Made by a program: the position numbers and the translations under genes. Shown one piece after another: positions 17,714-26,164 of a DNA stretch of 48,425 nucleotides. The notes under the pieces are model-generated. The model ran no database searches, was not told the DNA's origin, and saw only the letters and a list, made by a program, of their open reading frames with translations. The stretch comes from a virus: the IMG/VR virus record IMGVR_UViG_3300031976_000138, positions 1 through 48,425 of that record, one strand, 5' to 3'. Numbering within the stretch: the stretch's first letter is position 1; each line of letters opens with the position of its first letter.

Positions 17714-18606
17714 TAAACAGCCGAACCTTCTACGTCAACAAAGTCATCAACAAATTCTAACTCATCATCAGAAAGAAGGGGCGCATTTTTTTCTTTCCAC
17801 ATAGTTAGCACACGAGTGTCCGACCACTTTATCCATTCTTGGAAAGACTTAAAGACCTCATTGTCGTTATCATTAAGACCAACTTCCTTAATATCATTAA
17901 ATGTCATTGTGGCGTACACTGCTGGCACTGATTCAATGTTAGCACCTAGTGTAATACTGCGCTTTAGAAGTTTAGCTTCTATAGGGATACTACTGTCATC
18001 TTTTATTTTTTTTAATACGGCAGTGATTGCTGCAATACTACCTTTATTCTTTGTGTCCATTATAAAGGGTATCTCACCATCATAGCCACTAACTTCATTT
18101 CCTGCCTCATCTAAGGCCGCGCCATTAAAGTTAATAGTACCAAATAGTATCTTAGTTCTTTTTACTGCCCTCATTAAATCTTTAATGTCTTGAGGCAAAG
18201 CTTCGTAGGCTTTCAAAGACAAATACCCTGATGGCCTGCCAATATTAAATGTACCTTTAGAATCTTTTAAGTCCCCATATAAATTATTAGCCATCTCTGT
18301 GCGATCCATAACATTGTTAATTGAATCCCAATGTGTCCACTGCTCTTTAACAGCAAAAATTCTTATTGTAGGAGCAAGACAATAAACAAATGTGTCATCA
18401 TCCTTTAGTTTATATGTTCCAACAGGTAACACTTCAACTCTTGATACCTTTCCGTTGTGGTCTAGGTCTCCCATAACAGCCGTATGTGTTATATTAAGTC
18501 TCGCTAAAGTAGACTTACTTAAATTGTCGTTTGCTTGGGCTGATACACCCATCATCTCAGCTAATAAGGCGTTATCAACACCTGCTATTTGTAATTCTGA
18601 ACTCAT
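17713..18606 (-). CDS. Putative single-stranded DNA-binding protein
   Basis: The 297-aa protein lies between polymerase and exonuclease. It has a mixed beta-rich body and a strongly acidic C-terminus (SDDELEFVDDFVDVEG), a common feature of phage and bacterial SSBs that recruit partner enzymes through the tail. No canonical OB-fold signature is obvious to me, so the call rests on location, size and the tail. The start has an AAAGG Shine-Dalgarno. The 53-nt gap upstream is the only sizeable one between the reductase and PolA genes, and holds a weak possible leftward promoter (TTTCAC-16-TATAAA). A DNA-annealing protein is the main alternative. Confidence 0.65.
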   Translation of the reverse strand: MSSELQIAGVDNALLAEMMGVSAQANDNLSKSTLARLNITHTAVMGDLDHNGKVSRVEVLPVGTYKLKDDDTFVYCLAPTIRIFAVKEQWTHWDSINNVMDRTEMANNLYGDLKDSKGTFNIGRPSGYLSLKAYEALPQDIKDLMRAVKRTKILFGTINFNGAALDEAGNEVSGYDGEIPFIMDTKNKGSIAAITAVLKKIKDDSSIPIEAKLLKRSITLGANIESVPAVYATMTFNDIKEVGLNDNDNEVFKSFQEWIKWSDTRVLTMWKEKNAPLLSDDELEFVDDFVDVEGSAV

Positions 18607-18659
18607 AATTTTACCTTTTTATATATATGTATATGATATGTGAAAGAGCTATAGTTATA

Positions 18660-20714
18660 CTAACATACGTCCTTTATGTCAAGCCAATTCGAACCTATTT
18701 TAGCTTCTAGTAGCATTGGTACATTCATTTTTACATTGTAAGCCTCCTCTATAATTTTATTTAAATTGTTATTCATATCTGTAATAATTTGTATTACGGC
18801 ATCTTTTTCGTGTGGGTGTACATCAACTACAATAGAATCGTGGACAGAATTAACAATGCAGGAGTTTAAAGGTTCTAACCTCTTGTCCATTTCCAAAAAC
18901 ACAACTGGCACAATGTCACCTGTAGCAAATCCTTGCACTGGATAGTTCTTTATCATTGTGAAGTGACTAAAATTACCATTAGGTCTTCTCTCTACGTCAG
19001 GAAATGCATACTGTCTTCCTGATGGTGTAGTTATCTTTCCATCATCAACTGCCTCATCCCCTAGTTTCTTGTGCCATTTAGCTACTCCAGTATACTTCTC
19101 ATTAAAGTGTTTATAGTATGCGGCCTCTGCTCTGCTTCTACCAAAACCACTCGCCCCGAAAAGGGGAGCAAAAGTATGCCCCTTTGCCACCTGTCGGGTT
19201 GTAGGTTGCCCTGCATCGCTGATAACTTTAGCTGTGTAGGCGTGTACGTCAAACCCTGTAGCTATCTCCTGCATAGCCACCTTATCTTGTGATAAAAATG
19301 CACAAACTCTAAATTCAAGTTGTGCAAAATCAGCTTCCAATATTCTGCCACTTTTCCATCGAGATACAAAGACACGCTTCACTGGAAATGTACCACCCCT
19401 AGGCATATTTTGCATATTAGGGTTGCGTCCTGAGAACCGCCCAGTAGATGTAATATGTTGTGTTAAACCAACGTGAAGAAAGCCGTTCTCTTTAGTATAG
19501 TTACTTATCCCCTCAACAAACGAAGATAGGTATGTACTTACAGCCGACAGACGCTTTATATCCTCTAAGAATTGTATAGCCACAGACATACGTTTTGTCT
19601 TAGCTGTAGCTATTAAAATATCTAAGTTGCCTTTACTGGTACTAAAACCATTTGCACTTACCCAAGTTTTATTTGGTGGGTTAAATCCTAGCCCTGCTAA
19701 TACTTTAGTCTGCCTAAGTTGATAGCCTCGACTTGAACAGTCAGGACACTTATTAGCTTTCTTAAAGTTAGTACCATCTTTCTTCTTCTTGTACCTACTA
19801 CCAACACCAGAACAAATAGGGCAACTAAAAGCTACTGTCTTTCTAAGTTTTACACTGTTTGTTTCTATGGCATCCCTAAACTCTTTATAGTCTTTCGTAA
19901 AGTCAAACAGTTCAACCCATTCTTTCTTGTCAATTACCTTCCTACTAAATACAACCTGAGATACTTGTTCAGGACTGTTAAGATTAACTGGAGTATCCCC
20001 CATTAAATCTCTTATTTGTCTAAATAGTCTATCCTGGATTGCAACCTTCTCTTCCTCAAACTCTCTCCTTACTTCTCGAAGGGCGAGTCTATCCACTCTG
20101 AACCCTCGCATGTACATTCGGGTAAGGGCTTTACAGACTTTGAAGGTAATGTCTCGAACTCTATCCATTCCGTTGGACTCGCTTTTGGCGAAGCCTTCGG
20201 TAATAGTAGCAGTGAACAATTCGGAAGTAGTGTCAATGTCGCAGCCAAGATAATGTGTAAGTTCTTTAAGCGGTATTTCATTTGTGTTGTATCCTTCTTT
20301 AAAGTATTTCTTTAATGTATCATCTTTCTGAAAGGTTAAGTTTCTGCGTTCAGCACAAGCCAGTAAGCTAAGAGGTTGCTTCTGCCCTCGCTGTAAAATA
20401 TATTCAGCTAACATCGTATCGTAGATGTCGCCATCATATTTAAACCCACTAGCCCACAACCACATTAGATCGTGCTGTGCGTTGTGCATTATAAGTAGTG
20501 TAGTTTGATCTAAGATAGTTTGTAACAGCCTAGAATTATCACCATTACGGTCAGTGTATTCAACGTGATCGAACGTCAACAGATGTCGTTCCGTAGGTAC
20601 ATCTACATTCTTAGTACCCACCTGTACCAAAAAGTTATTGGCTTCGAAGGGATCCATATGGGTCTTGCCATTACGTTTAGTAACTGTGTTCTCTACGTCT
20701 AGTACAATTCTCAC
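18660..20714 (-). CDS. Family A DNA polymerase with zinc-finger insertion
   Basis: I chose the GTG at 20714, giving a four-base GTGA overlap with the helicase gene and 684 aa; an ATG at 20750 would overlap by 40 nt. The N-terminal DEDDy 3'-5' exonuclease is intact: DVE (6-8), NAQHD (78-82), YLGCD (155-159). A zinc finger follows, with C298-x2-C301-x21-C323-x2-C326 in the DnaJ-like pattern CPICSGVG and CPDCSSRG. The polymerase domain has motif A EADFAQLEFR (D462), motif B RQVAKGHTFAPLFG (507-520) and motif C VHDS (624-627). Ser replaces the usual Glu after the catalytic Asp, and Phe replaces the usual Tyr in motif B. The inserted finger is the known oddity of HMO-2011-type phages. Confidence 0.95.
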   Translation of the reverse strand: MRIVLDVENTVTKRNGKTHMDPFEANNFLVQVGTKNVDVPTERHLLTFDHVEYTDRNGDNSRLLQTILDQTTLLIMHNAQHDLMWLWASGFKYDGDIYDTMLAEYILQRGQKQPLSLLACAERRNLTFQKDDTLKKYFKEGYNTNEIPLKELTHYLGCDIDTTSELFTATITEGFAKSESNGMDRVRDITFKVCKALTRMYMRGFRVDRLALREVRREFEEEKVAIQDRLFRQIRDLMGDTPVNLNSPEQVSQVVFSRKVIDKKEWVELFDFTKDYKEFRDAIETNSVKLRKTVAFSCPICSGVGSRYKKKKDGTNFKKANKCPDCSSRGYQLRQTKVLAGLGFNPPNKTWVSANGFSTSKGNLDILIATAKTKRMSVAIQFLEDIKRLSAVSTYLSSFVEGISNYTKENGFLHVGLTQHITSTGRFSGRNPNMQNMPRGGTFPVKRVFVSRWKSGRILEADFAQLEFRVCAFLSQDKVAMQEIATGFDVHAYTAKVISDAGQPTTRQVAKGHTFAPLFGASGFGRSRAEAAYYKHFNEKYTGVAKWHKKLGDEAVDDGKITTPSGRQYAFPDVERRPNGNFSHFTMIKNYPVQGFATGDIVPVVFLEMDKRLEPLNSCIVNSVHDSIVVDVHPHEKDAVIQIITDMNNNLNKIIEEAYNVKMNVPMLLEAKIGSNWLDIKDVC

Positions 20715-21937
20715 GCTGTATACTGTGCTATATCTCCTGCCAACTGGCAAGTTATACGTCCGTGAAAGCCGCCCTTCAATTTATTCTTAGCTATGTTTAG
20801 GTGTCTCTCTTTATCTTCCATCTCATTCCCTTCAATAACTCTGTTCTTACCTATAAGTATCATTAGGTCAGCTTCAGCCGCCTTGCCAGTTTTACTTCCC
20901 TCTAACATTGACTGATCTGGCATCGCTAAACCTTCGGCTGCCGCACTCAGTTGAGACAACCAAAAGACAGCACATTTATATTCTTTAGCTATATTCCTGG
21001 CGTGTATAGCGGCATCCCTAAGATAAACATCTGTCTTGTCACTAGTACGTGGGGCAAACTTATCTCCCATGTCTAGTATTAATACATCAGGCTTAGTAGC
21101 TTTAACTACAGCCTCAACCCAACTCAGATCTTTACCTGTAGAATCTTTGATATGTATGTTAGGGTTGACCTTATCGTAGCGCAGAGCCGCCTTAGATGGG
21201 TTAACTTTTATCTCTTCCATTGACATAGTAGTAGCGGCTGATAAGTACCTTGCTCCGACCCTATTTGCGGCCTCTTCATTACATAAAATAACACACTTAG
21301 CACCCTGCTCTGCAAACCCTTTCGGAGAAGCAATAATAGAAGCGTGGAAGCTAGTCTTGCCAGTGTTTGGCCTCGCCCCTACTATTATGAAGTGACCCTC
21401 ACTGACACCCTCGACATTACGTCTTAGGCTAGATATATTAAACTTCCATTGGGTCTCAGTTTCGTTAGCTTCAATCAATGTATTTATACTCATATCCTCA
21501 AACTCTATCTTTACATTAGGGGTAAAATCATTCTGGTATGTCTCTACAATTTTACGTAAAGACTCTAAGCTGTTTTGCGTTCCATTTACATAATCGTAGC
21601 CAATGTTAGCTATCTCTTCGCCTACCACTTGTTGAAACATCCTAGAAATAACCTTCGTAGCTACCTCAGTATTCAAAGCACTGCTACTAGCTATCTTATG
21701 AAAGATCTTTTTGTACTGCTCTTTATTAGATGTAGTAAGTGTATTGTTTGTTGCATAAAACAGGGCTTCCAGATCTGCTAGTGATAGCCCCTGATCGTAT
21801 GTCTCCATTGCGTAATCAAGTGTCTGCTTTACTTTTCTGACATCCTTAGTAAAGATTTTGTCTGGGCATCGTATCCCTTTATGTAATTCATAGAACTCTT
21901 TGTTCATTAAAGTTTTTAATAATGATATTTCTGTCAT
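20711..21937 (-). CDS. DnaB-like replicative helicase
   Basis: The 408-aa protein has a RecA-fold helicase domain: Walker A GARPNTGKTS (187-196), Walker B VLILDMGD (285-292) and the H3 glutamine in FWLSQLS (Q329). A helical N-terminal half comes first, as in DnaB and T7 gp4 helicases, but without a fused primase. The primase is encoded separately two genes upstream. Four-base overlaps on both sides couple it to the polymerase and to a 69-aa protein. It should unwind DNA 5'-3' as a ring hexamer at the fork. Confidence 0.93.
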   Translation of the reverse strand: MTEISLLKTLMNKEFYELHKGIRCPDKIFTKDVRKVKQTLDYAMETYDQGLSLADLEALFYATNNTLTTSNKEQYKKIFHKIASSSALNTEVATKVISRMFQQVVGEEIANIGYDYVNGTQNSLESLRKIVETYQNDFTPNVKIEFEDMSINTLIEANETETQWKFNISSLRRNVEGVSEGHFIIVGARPNTGKTSFHASIIASPKGFAEQGAKCVILCNEEAANRVGARYLSAATTMSMEEIKVNPSKAALRYDKVNPNIHIKDSTGKDLSWVEAVVKATKPDVLILDMGDKFAPRTSDKTDVYLRDAAIHARNIAKEYKCAVFWLSQLSAAAEGLAMPDQSMLEGSKTGKAAEADLMILIGKNRVIEGNEMEDKERHLNIAKNKLKGGFHGRITCQLAGDIAQYTA

Positions 21938-22143
21938 TTTACCTTTCTTCTTCTTCCTAAATAAGATCCTCTGCTATCCCAACCAATCCATCTCATTGGT
22001 AAAGGCCACAGATACCACTTTGTTGATCTGCTTTTACCATCATTCCAAGATTCCATTACTCTGCCCCTACCAATCTGGCATAGGCCAACGCAAGCAGGGT
22101 AATGTGCATCCTTCAACAATGGAATAGTACGATAGAACACCAT
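21934..22143 (-). CDS. Small Trp/Arg-rich protein in the replisome cluster
   Basis: The 69-aa basic product has five tryptophans and a C-terminal GSYLGRRRKVK. It fits exactly between primase and helicase: the ATG follows the primase stop by 3 nt, and its TGA overlaps the helicase ATG as ATGA. The central part has the repeated pattern WYLWPLPMRWIGWD. No homologous family is recognised. The position suggests a replisome accessory or helicase-loading function, but that is inference. Confidence 0.65.
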   Translation of the reverse strand: MVFYRTIPLLKDAHYPACVGLCQIGRGRVMESWNDGKSRSTKWYLWPLPMRWIGWDSRGSYLGRRRKVK

Positions 22144-22146
22144 TAT

Positions 22147-22950
22147 TTAACCGCACAGTGCTTTTAATTTAATTAGATCCTTTGTCTCTCTATACTTTAT
22201 ATCATCGTTTAAACGCATAGCAATAGTGTCTATCCCCGTCCAAGACGCTATCTCTCGTCTGTACTGCAAGTTCTTGTGTGAAGCATCAGGGTCTAAAGCA
22301 ACTATAATTTTTTTATATTCCTGTAGATACTCCATATGTTTTAGGCTTAATGATGTTCCTAAGATAGCTATACCTGTGACATTTTGACACACACTACATA
22401 TAGTGTTAGCACTAATAACATCCTCAACAATAACTGCAACACCATTAGATTTCCCTTTACAAGCAAGATAAACATCGGCTGCACCCGTGTATCTTAACCA
22501 CTTTGGTATTCCCCCTACTAATGATCTACCTACGGCATCAATAATTGTGCCATCTTTTCGTATAGGAAACACTGCTCTCTTATCTTTAACGTCATACAAT
22601 AATTCTACGTATTCTAGACCCCAACCTTTAATAAAGTTAATTAACTTCTTATCCTTACTTATAGGGACAATGTATTCTGGTATGATCATAGGTACATTTT
22701 CCTGGCACCTATCTTGGGCAGAACTACTGTCACTTAATGAAGCTATACGTTTCTTTATTTGCCCTGCTGTCATCCCTTCGTAAATACCCCCTGCTTCAGA
22801 ACACATTAACTTATAACATTGATATAGAATAACACCATCAATGCGACTAATACTTAATGTATTTGATCCCCTGCAAGAAGGGCAGTCCATTCTAAGACGT
22901 TCCCCTTCTGCAATGTTTATATCCTGGATAAAAGATTTTATGCTACCCAT
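22147..22950 (-). CDS. DNA primase (zinc finger plus Toprim)
   Basis: I place the start at the ATG at 22950, giving 267 aa and an eight-base overlap with the recombinase; the longer ATG at 22989 would overlap by 47 nt. The N-terminus has a zinc finger, CPSC (C23, C26) with C45 and C50, like T7 gp4 and DnaG zinc-binding domains that read template trigger sites. The Toprim core follows: VIVEDVISA (E176) and ALDPDASH (D220, D222). No helicase domain is fused. It should lay down RNA primers at the fork together with the separate helicase. Confidence 0.9.
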   Translation of the reverse strand: MGSIKSFIQDINIAEGERLRMDCPSCRGSNTLSISRIDGVILYQCYKLMCSEAGGIYEGMTAGQIKKRIASLSDSSSAQDRCQENVPMIIPEYIVPISKDKKLINFIKGWGLEYVELLYDVKDKRAVFPIRKDGTIIDAVGRSLVGGIPKWLRYTGAADVYLACKGKSNGVAVIVEDVISANTICSVCQNVTGIAILGTSLSLKHMEYLQEYKKIIVALDPDASHKNLQYRREIASWTGIDTIAMRLNDDIKYRETKDLIKLKALCG

Positions 22951-23833
22951 TAGCGTTTCGCTTAGATAGCGCAGTAGTTGCACCCTCACGAGTATTAACT
23001 AAATAGTTCTTAACTGATTGGGGGTTTTGATGCCCTGTAACCTGCATAATACCAAATACATCAACATCACTCTCTACCATCTCAGTTACAGCAGTTCTCC
23101 TAAAATCCATTGCCCACAACTCTGGTCTAATGTTTGCTTCTCGCTTTATATCGTTAACTAAATAAGATATTTCTTGTTCAGAGTATTCCCGATAGCCATT
23201 GCCCCTAATAGGGATGCGAGGACACACATACTCTGACACCCCATCAAAGTCTTCCTTTTGTTGCTGTAGCATTTTGATTAACTTATCATCAATAGGTAAA
23301 TGAACTTCTGCCCCTCTCTTGGACTGTTTTATATTGGCTGTTTTCTCAGTAAAATTTATACTGCACCACTTTAACTGCCTCATATCTTTTAGTCTCTGCC
23401 CAAAATCGTATGCCATCTGGCACAACAAAGCAATATTTCTATACTTAAAGTTTCCGTAAGCAATATCTAAAAATCTTTTAACCTCGTCACGTTCCCACTT
23501 AACTGAACGTACACTATCTTTTGTAGTCTCTAAGCCAACTAAAGGATTTTTATCCATAAGTTCATTCTGCATTGCATATTTAAATACAACAGATAGTGAA
23601 CTCTTACGCATATTAGCAGTACGTGTACCAGTGCGTAGCCACTGTTCATATGCTACAGCAACATGTTTTAAAGATATTTTCTTTAACTTCATATCGCCTA
23701 GTCTCACATTATTCTGCACAATAGTTGCACAAACCTTTTTCTGTTGTGACATATATTCTTTTTGGGTTTTTATAGACAGCTTACAAAACTTAGGGGAACA
23801 CCTATATTGTTCTGCCATATCTTTTAATATCAT
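22943..23833 (-). CDS. Tyrosine recombinase/integrase with altered HxxR box
   Basis: The 296-aa protein has an N-terminal SAM-like core-binding region and a catalytic domain with R147 (FGQRLKD), K172 (QSKRG), R245 (MDFRRTA), H268 (VTGHQN) and nucleophile Y277 (VKNYL). The first His of the usual HxLR box is Met (M242), so the catalytic set is R-K-M-R-H-Y. Overlaps with both neighbours bind it into the replication operon. It could serve lysogeny, or resolve multimers during replication. I saw no tRNA-like attachment sequence nearby. The family is certain; integrase versus resolvase use is open. Confidence 0.9.
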   Translation of the reverse strand: MILKDMAEQYRCSPKFCKLSIKTQKEYMSQQKKVCATIVQNNVRLGDMKLKKISLKHVAVAYEQWLRTGTRTANMRKSSLSVVFKYAMQNELMDKNPLVGLETTKDSVRSVKWERDEVKRFLDIAYGNFKYRNIALLCQMAYDFGQRLKDMRQLKWCSINFTEKTANIKQSKRGAEVHLPIDDKLIKMLQQQKEDFDGVSEYVCPRIPIRGNGYREYSEQEISYLVNDIKREANIRPELWAMDFRRTAVTEMVESDVDVFGIMQVTGHQNPQSVKNYLVNTREGATTALSKRNANG

Positions 23834-23967
23834 TTTTTATTCCTCTTTCTTTTTAAACTATTTTCATAGTTATTGTGACTAAAATAATAACACACAGACC
23901 AAGCTAAAACAAATACAGCTATAAACATTAATGGTAGCGCATTTTTTAAAAACCAATAACTATCCAT
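23830..23967 (-). CDS. Single-TM microprotein (45 aa)
   Basis: This short product starts MDSYWFLKN, has one hydrophobic span (about residues 10-28, LPLMFIAVFVLAW) and ends in a basic tail LKRKRNKK. The charge distribution suggests the N-terminus out and the C-terminus in. Its ATG overlaps the stop of the next microprotein by eight bases and its TGA overlaps the recombinase ATG as ATGA, which strongly supports translation. Small phage membrane proteins often act in host takeover or lysis timing; no specific function can be read here. Confidence 0.75.
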   Translation of the reverse strand: MDSYWFLKNALPLMFIAVFVLAWSVCYYFSHNNYENSLKRKRNKK

Positions 23968-24076
23968 TATTAAAAAAATCATCAATAGTTGAATTTAAAT
24001 CATCTACAATGTTAGCATAAAGAATAGCAACCATTATTATGACGACAAGTACACTAATCAAAATAAGATTACGCAT
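23960..24076 (-). CDS. Single-TM microprotein (38 aa)
   Basis: The 38-aa product has a short MRN start, a hydrophobic helix spanning about residues 4-22 (LILISVLVVIIMVAILYA) and an acidic tail (DDLNSTIDDFF). A strong AGGAG Shine-Dalgarno precedes the ATG. It overlaps the zinc-ribbon gene and the 45-aa membrane microprotein by eight bases each. The acidic tail contrasts with the basic tail of its neighbour, so the two could pair in the membrane; that is inference. No family is known to me. Confidence 0.75.
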   Translation of the reverse strand: MRNLILISVLVVIIMVAILYANIVDDLNSTIDDFFNNG

Positions 24077-24236
24077 AAATTTTCTCCTCTCCTGTTCCAT
24101 TACATTCGGGGCAATCCTCTTCCCCTACATCTTCTAACTCACTGTAAGTGTAGTCTCCTGATGAACGTATTACTTTTATGATAGGTATCCAACCGTCACC
24201 AAAACAGTTAGGACATTTCTTAGGTTTAAGTATCAT
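24069..24236 (-). CDS. Small DnaJ-type zinc-ribbon protein
   Basis: I chose the ATG at 24236 (55 aa) because a good AGGAGA Shine-Dalgarno precedes it; an upstream ATG at 24296 is inside the next gene. The product carries CPNCFGDG and CPECNGTG, two halves of a DnaJ-like zinc centre, linked by about 27 residues. The same CxxCxGxG style occurs in the PolA insertion. It may be a stand-alone chaperone-type or nucleic-acid-binding ribbon. It is overlapped on both sides by microgenes. Confidence 0.8.
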   Translation of the reverse strand: MILKPKKCPNCFGDGWIPIIKVIRSSGDYTYSELEDVGEEDCPECNGTGEEKIYA

Positions 24237-24343
24237 TTGTTCTCCTCTCTGTGCATTTCTCTTTGCTCCAGGATTAATAGTCTCTCCTTGATACATCTAA
24301 CTTGAGCTATCAATGACGCTATTTGTTTCTGATCCTCAGTCAT
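24233..24343 (-). CDS. Small coiled-coil microprotein (36 aa)
   Basis: This tiny gene opens in an ATGA overlap with the end of the cytosine methyltransferase and closes in an ATGA overlap with the zinc-ribbon gene. The product, starting MTEDQKQIAS, is predicted as one amphipathic helix rich in Ile, Leu, Glu and Arg. Its perfect fit between two genes argues for real translation. It may only couple translation of neighbours, or act as a small interaction module. Function unknown. Confidence 0.65.
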   Translation of the reverse strand: MTEDQKQIASLIAQVRCIKERLLILEQREMHREENK

Positions 24344-25311
24344 AATGTCATTCCTTTCAGTAAATGTGATATAACTGGTATCGTAAAGCCATTACCTACC
24401 ATTCGATAGCGTTGGGTATTACTAACGTGTGCAGTATAATTGTCTGGCATACCTTGCAGACGCTCCACTTCTAGTGGCAATAATTTACGCCACATAGGTT
24501 TGTCAGCAGTCTCAACTAAAACCTTCGGCTCTAAGTTGCCACCTGATGCGGCACATACTGAGGGTGACTTGCCCTTGCGGTGGTAGACCCTACGATTGTA
24601 GCCGTGACCCTTCAAGTCAGCGTCACCTACGTGCGCTAGACCTTCTGGCGAAAACACTAGCTGTCGCCTATGTTTCTCGAAGTATGACTTTAAGTTACCG
24701 CCTTTGAAGTAGTTAGCATCAATACAAAATGATTTGTCTCTGTCAGCAGAGTAGCCGTCATCTTCTAGTATGTCTTGTAATACTACGCACTTATCGTCAG
24801 GCAAATCAGACTGAGGTATGTTTGTCCAATAGTATCGTACACGATTTTGTGCTGTTAGTAGTGATGAGTTTATCTTAACTGGGGTAACACCCAATGCGTC
24901 AGATATAATGTCCATATTACTTTGTTTCATCCGCACGTTTTCTAGTAGAAAGTATTTAGGTTTAAACTCCTTTAATAGTCTAACGTATTCAAAGAACAAA
25001 GAAGAACGTGTCCCAGGAACTAATCCTTTCTGATGCCCTGCAAACGATACATCCTGACATGGTGAGCCACCTATAAGTAGATCAAAAGGATTTTCTTTTA
25101 AGTAAGATTCTCTGTACAACTTCTCAGAAAATTCTCTGACATCACCCATCTGCCACACTGTATTGCCCCAGTTAGCTTGTGACACTGTGTTAGCGTACTT
25201 GTCAGTTTCTAAGCTGACATATGTTTTTATTGGGATGTTGTTAGCTCGAAGGGCAAGCATTGCCCCCGAACAGCCATTGAATGGGGCTAATACATTTATA
25301 CCTTTTTCCAT
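24340..25311 (-). CDS. C5-cytosine DNA methyltransferase
   Basis: With the start at the ATG at 25311 the protein is 323 aa; an upstream ATG would overlap the neighbouring gene. C5 methyltransferase motifs appear in order: a motif I variant FNGCSGAML (11-19), the catalytic loop GGSPCQDVSFAG with C85, LLENV (122-126), QNRVRYYWTNI (155-165) and a late VGNGFTIPV. The region between about 180 and 270 would be target recognition. Phage enzymes of this class mask DNA from host restriction or mark regulatory DNA. No partner restriction gene is visible. The target is unknown; the CCWGG array at 27860-27998 makes CCWGG worth testing. Confidence 0.93.
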   Translation of the reverse strand: MEKGINVLAPFNGCSGAMLALRANNIPIKTYVSLETDKYANTVSQANWGNTVWQMGDVREFSEKLYRESYLKENPFDLLIGGSPCQDVSFAGHQKGLVPGTRSSLFFEYVRLLKEFKPKYFLLENVRMKQSNMDIISDALGVTPVKINSSLLTAQNRVRYYWTNIPQSDLPDDKCVVLQDILEDDGYSADRDKSFCIDANYFKGGNLKSYFEKHRRQLVFSPEGLAHVGDADLKGHGYNRRVYHRKGKSPSVCAASGGNLEPKVLVETADKPMWRKLLPLEVERLQGMPDNYTAHVSNTQRYRMVGNGFTIPVISHLLKGMTL

Positions 25312-25312
25312 A

Positions 25313-25654
25313 TTAATCCATCCACCCATCATTATATACAGCATCAGGGAAAAACTGTTTGATATATACCAATGCTTTACCTACTGCTTGGGATGCTGAG
25401 ACATTACCTTGCACCCAACCACAAGACACTACGTTGATGTCTTCAGCTATGCGCTTGCCCTTACGAATGTAAGGTATGCTGATACCCTTACCACCACAAC
25501 ATGACCCCATATCTTCTGCGCCATTATTCTGCCACGTATCGTACCAGATCTGCTTGGCGGTATCTATCTCTCGCTTTAGCATCTTCAAGTCTTCCTCTTG
25601 ATATGCCATAACTTTATTGGGGTTTTTAGTATAGTACTTAGGTGCTAACTTCAT
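25313..25654 (-). CDS. Hypothetical protein with SCCGGKG motif
   Basis: The 113-aa protein is basic at the N-terminus, with a predicted helix (about residues 20-45) that includes the tryptophans of IWYDTW. A glycine and cysteine motif GSCCGGKGI (about 50-58) comes next, then an alpha/beta segment with VSCGWVQGN. It may bind metal or nucleotide, but I do not recognise the family. It ends one base before the methyltransferase ATG and overlaps the upstream zinc microprotein by four bases (ATGA), so all three are likely co-expressed. Confidence 0.75.
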   Translation of the reverse strand: MKLAPKYYTKNPNKVMAYQEEDLKMLKREIDTAKQIWYDTWQNNGAEDMGSCCGGKGISIPYIRKGKRIAEDINVVSCGWVQGNVSASQAVGKALVYIKQFFPDAVYNDGWMD

Positions 25655-25806
25655 AATTCATCTCCTTCTATTTGACATTCGTGACACATATAACCCTCTT
25701 CATAAAAGGAATCTACGCCATCTTGGCGATCCGCATAAATCCTATTAACAAATTTACCCGAACCAAAACTAGTATCCTCTCGACACCATAAACAAATGTT
25801 ATCCAT
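25651..25806 (-). CDS. Zinc-finger microprotein (51 aa)
   Basis: The product begins MDNICLWCRE and ends YMCHECQIEGDEL, giving a four-cysteine zinc site (C5-x2-C8 and C41-x2-C44) around an acidic aromatic middle. The ATG overlaps the HTH gene by eight bases and the TGA overlaps the next ATG by four. Short phage zinc proteins often modulate host transcription or nucleases. The metal site is clear from spacing; the role is unknown. Confidence 0.78.
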   Translation of the reverse strand: MDNICLWCREDTSFGSGKFVNRIYADRQDGVDSFYEEGYMCHECQIEGDEL

Positions 25807-26038
25807 TTACTGTATCTTTAACTGGTGCAAAGTCCTCTCTATCTAAAACGTAGTACTGTTTATAGGGGGTACGCCTAACCTTATCAATTTTATTGACTGA
25901 CAAAATTCTGTAACCCTTACGCCTAAGCTCAGATATAACTTTAGTTAGAGATAATATGTTGTAACAGAAGACTGCCTCTCTAGTAGAAATACTAGCTTTA
26001 GTTTTTAGGTGAGTTATTACTTTTGTTTCTTGTACCAT
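25799..26038 (-). CDS. Winged helix-turn-helix regulator-like protein
   Basis: The 79-aa basic protein has a helix-turn-helix arrangement: ITHLKTKASIS, then REAVFCYNILSLTKVISELRR as the recognition unit (about residues 19-40), and a wing-like RKGYRILSVNKI. This resembles the phage HTH_39 type of small winged-helix proteins. It is the first gene of the long leftward replication block, directly downstream of a 223-nt intergenic control region with repeats, so it may autoregulate. The Shine-Dalgarno is AAAGGA. DNA binding is family inference. Confidence 0.75.
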   Translation of the reverse strand: MVQETKVITHLKTKASISTREAVFCYNILSLTKVISELRRKGYRILSVNKIDKVRRTPYKQYYVLDREDFAPVKDTVNG

Positions 26039-26164
26039 TATATGATTCCTTTCTTGTTATAATGTACCCCTTTATGACATACTTGAACTGATAATACAAT
26101 AGCAGTTATTTTACTAGGCACTTATCGTAGCATTAAAATACCAGGAATATTAAAACGTGCAGCC

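Noticed and set aside
23834-24068. Attachment site next to the recombinase
   Set aside because: The space is filled by two overlapping microgenes; no tRNA-like segment or repeat typical of attP was seen.
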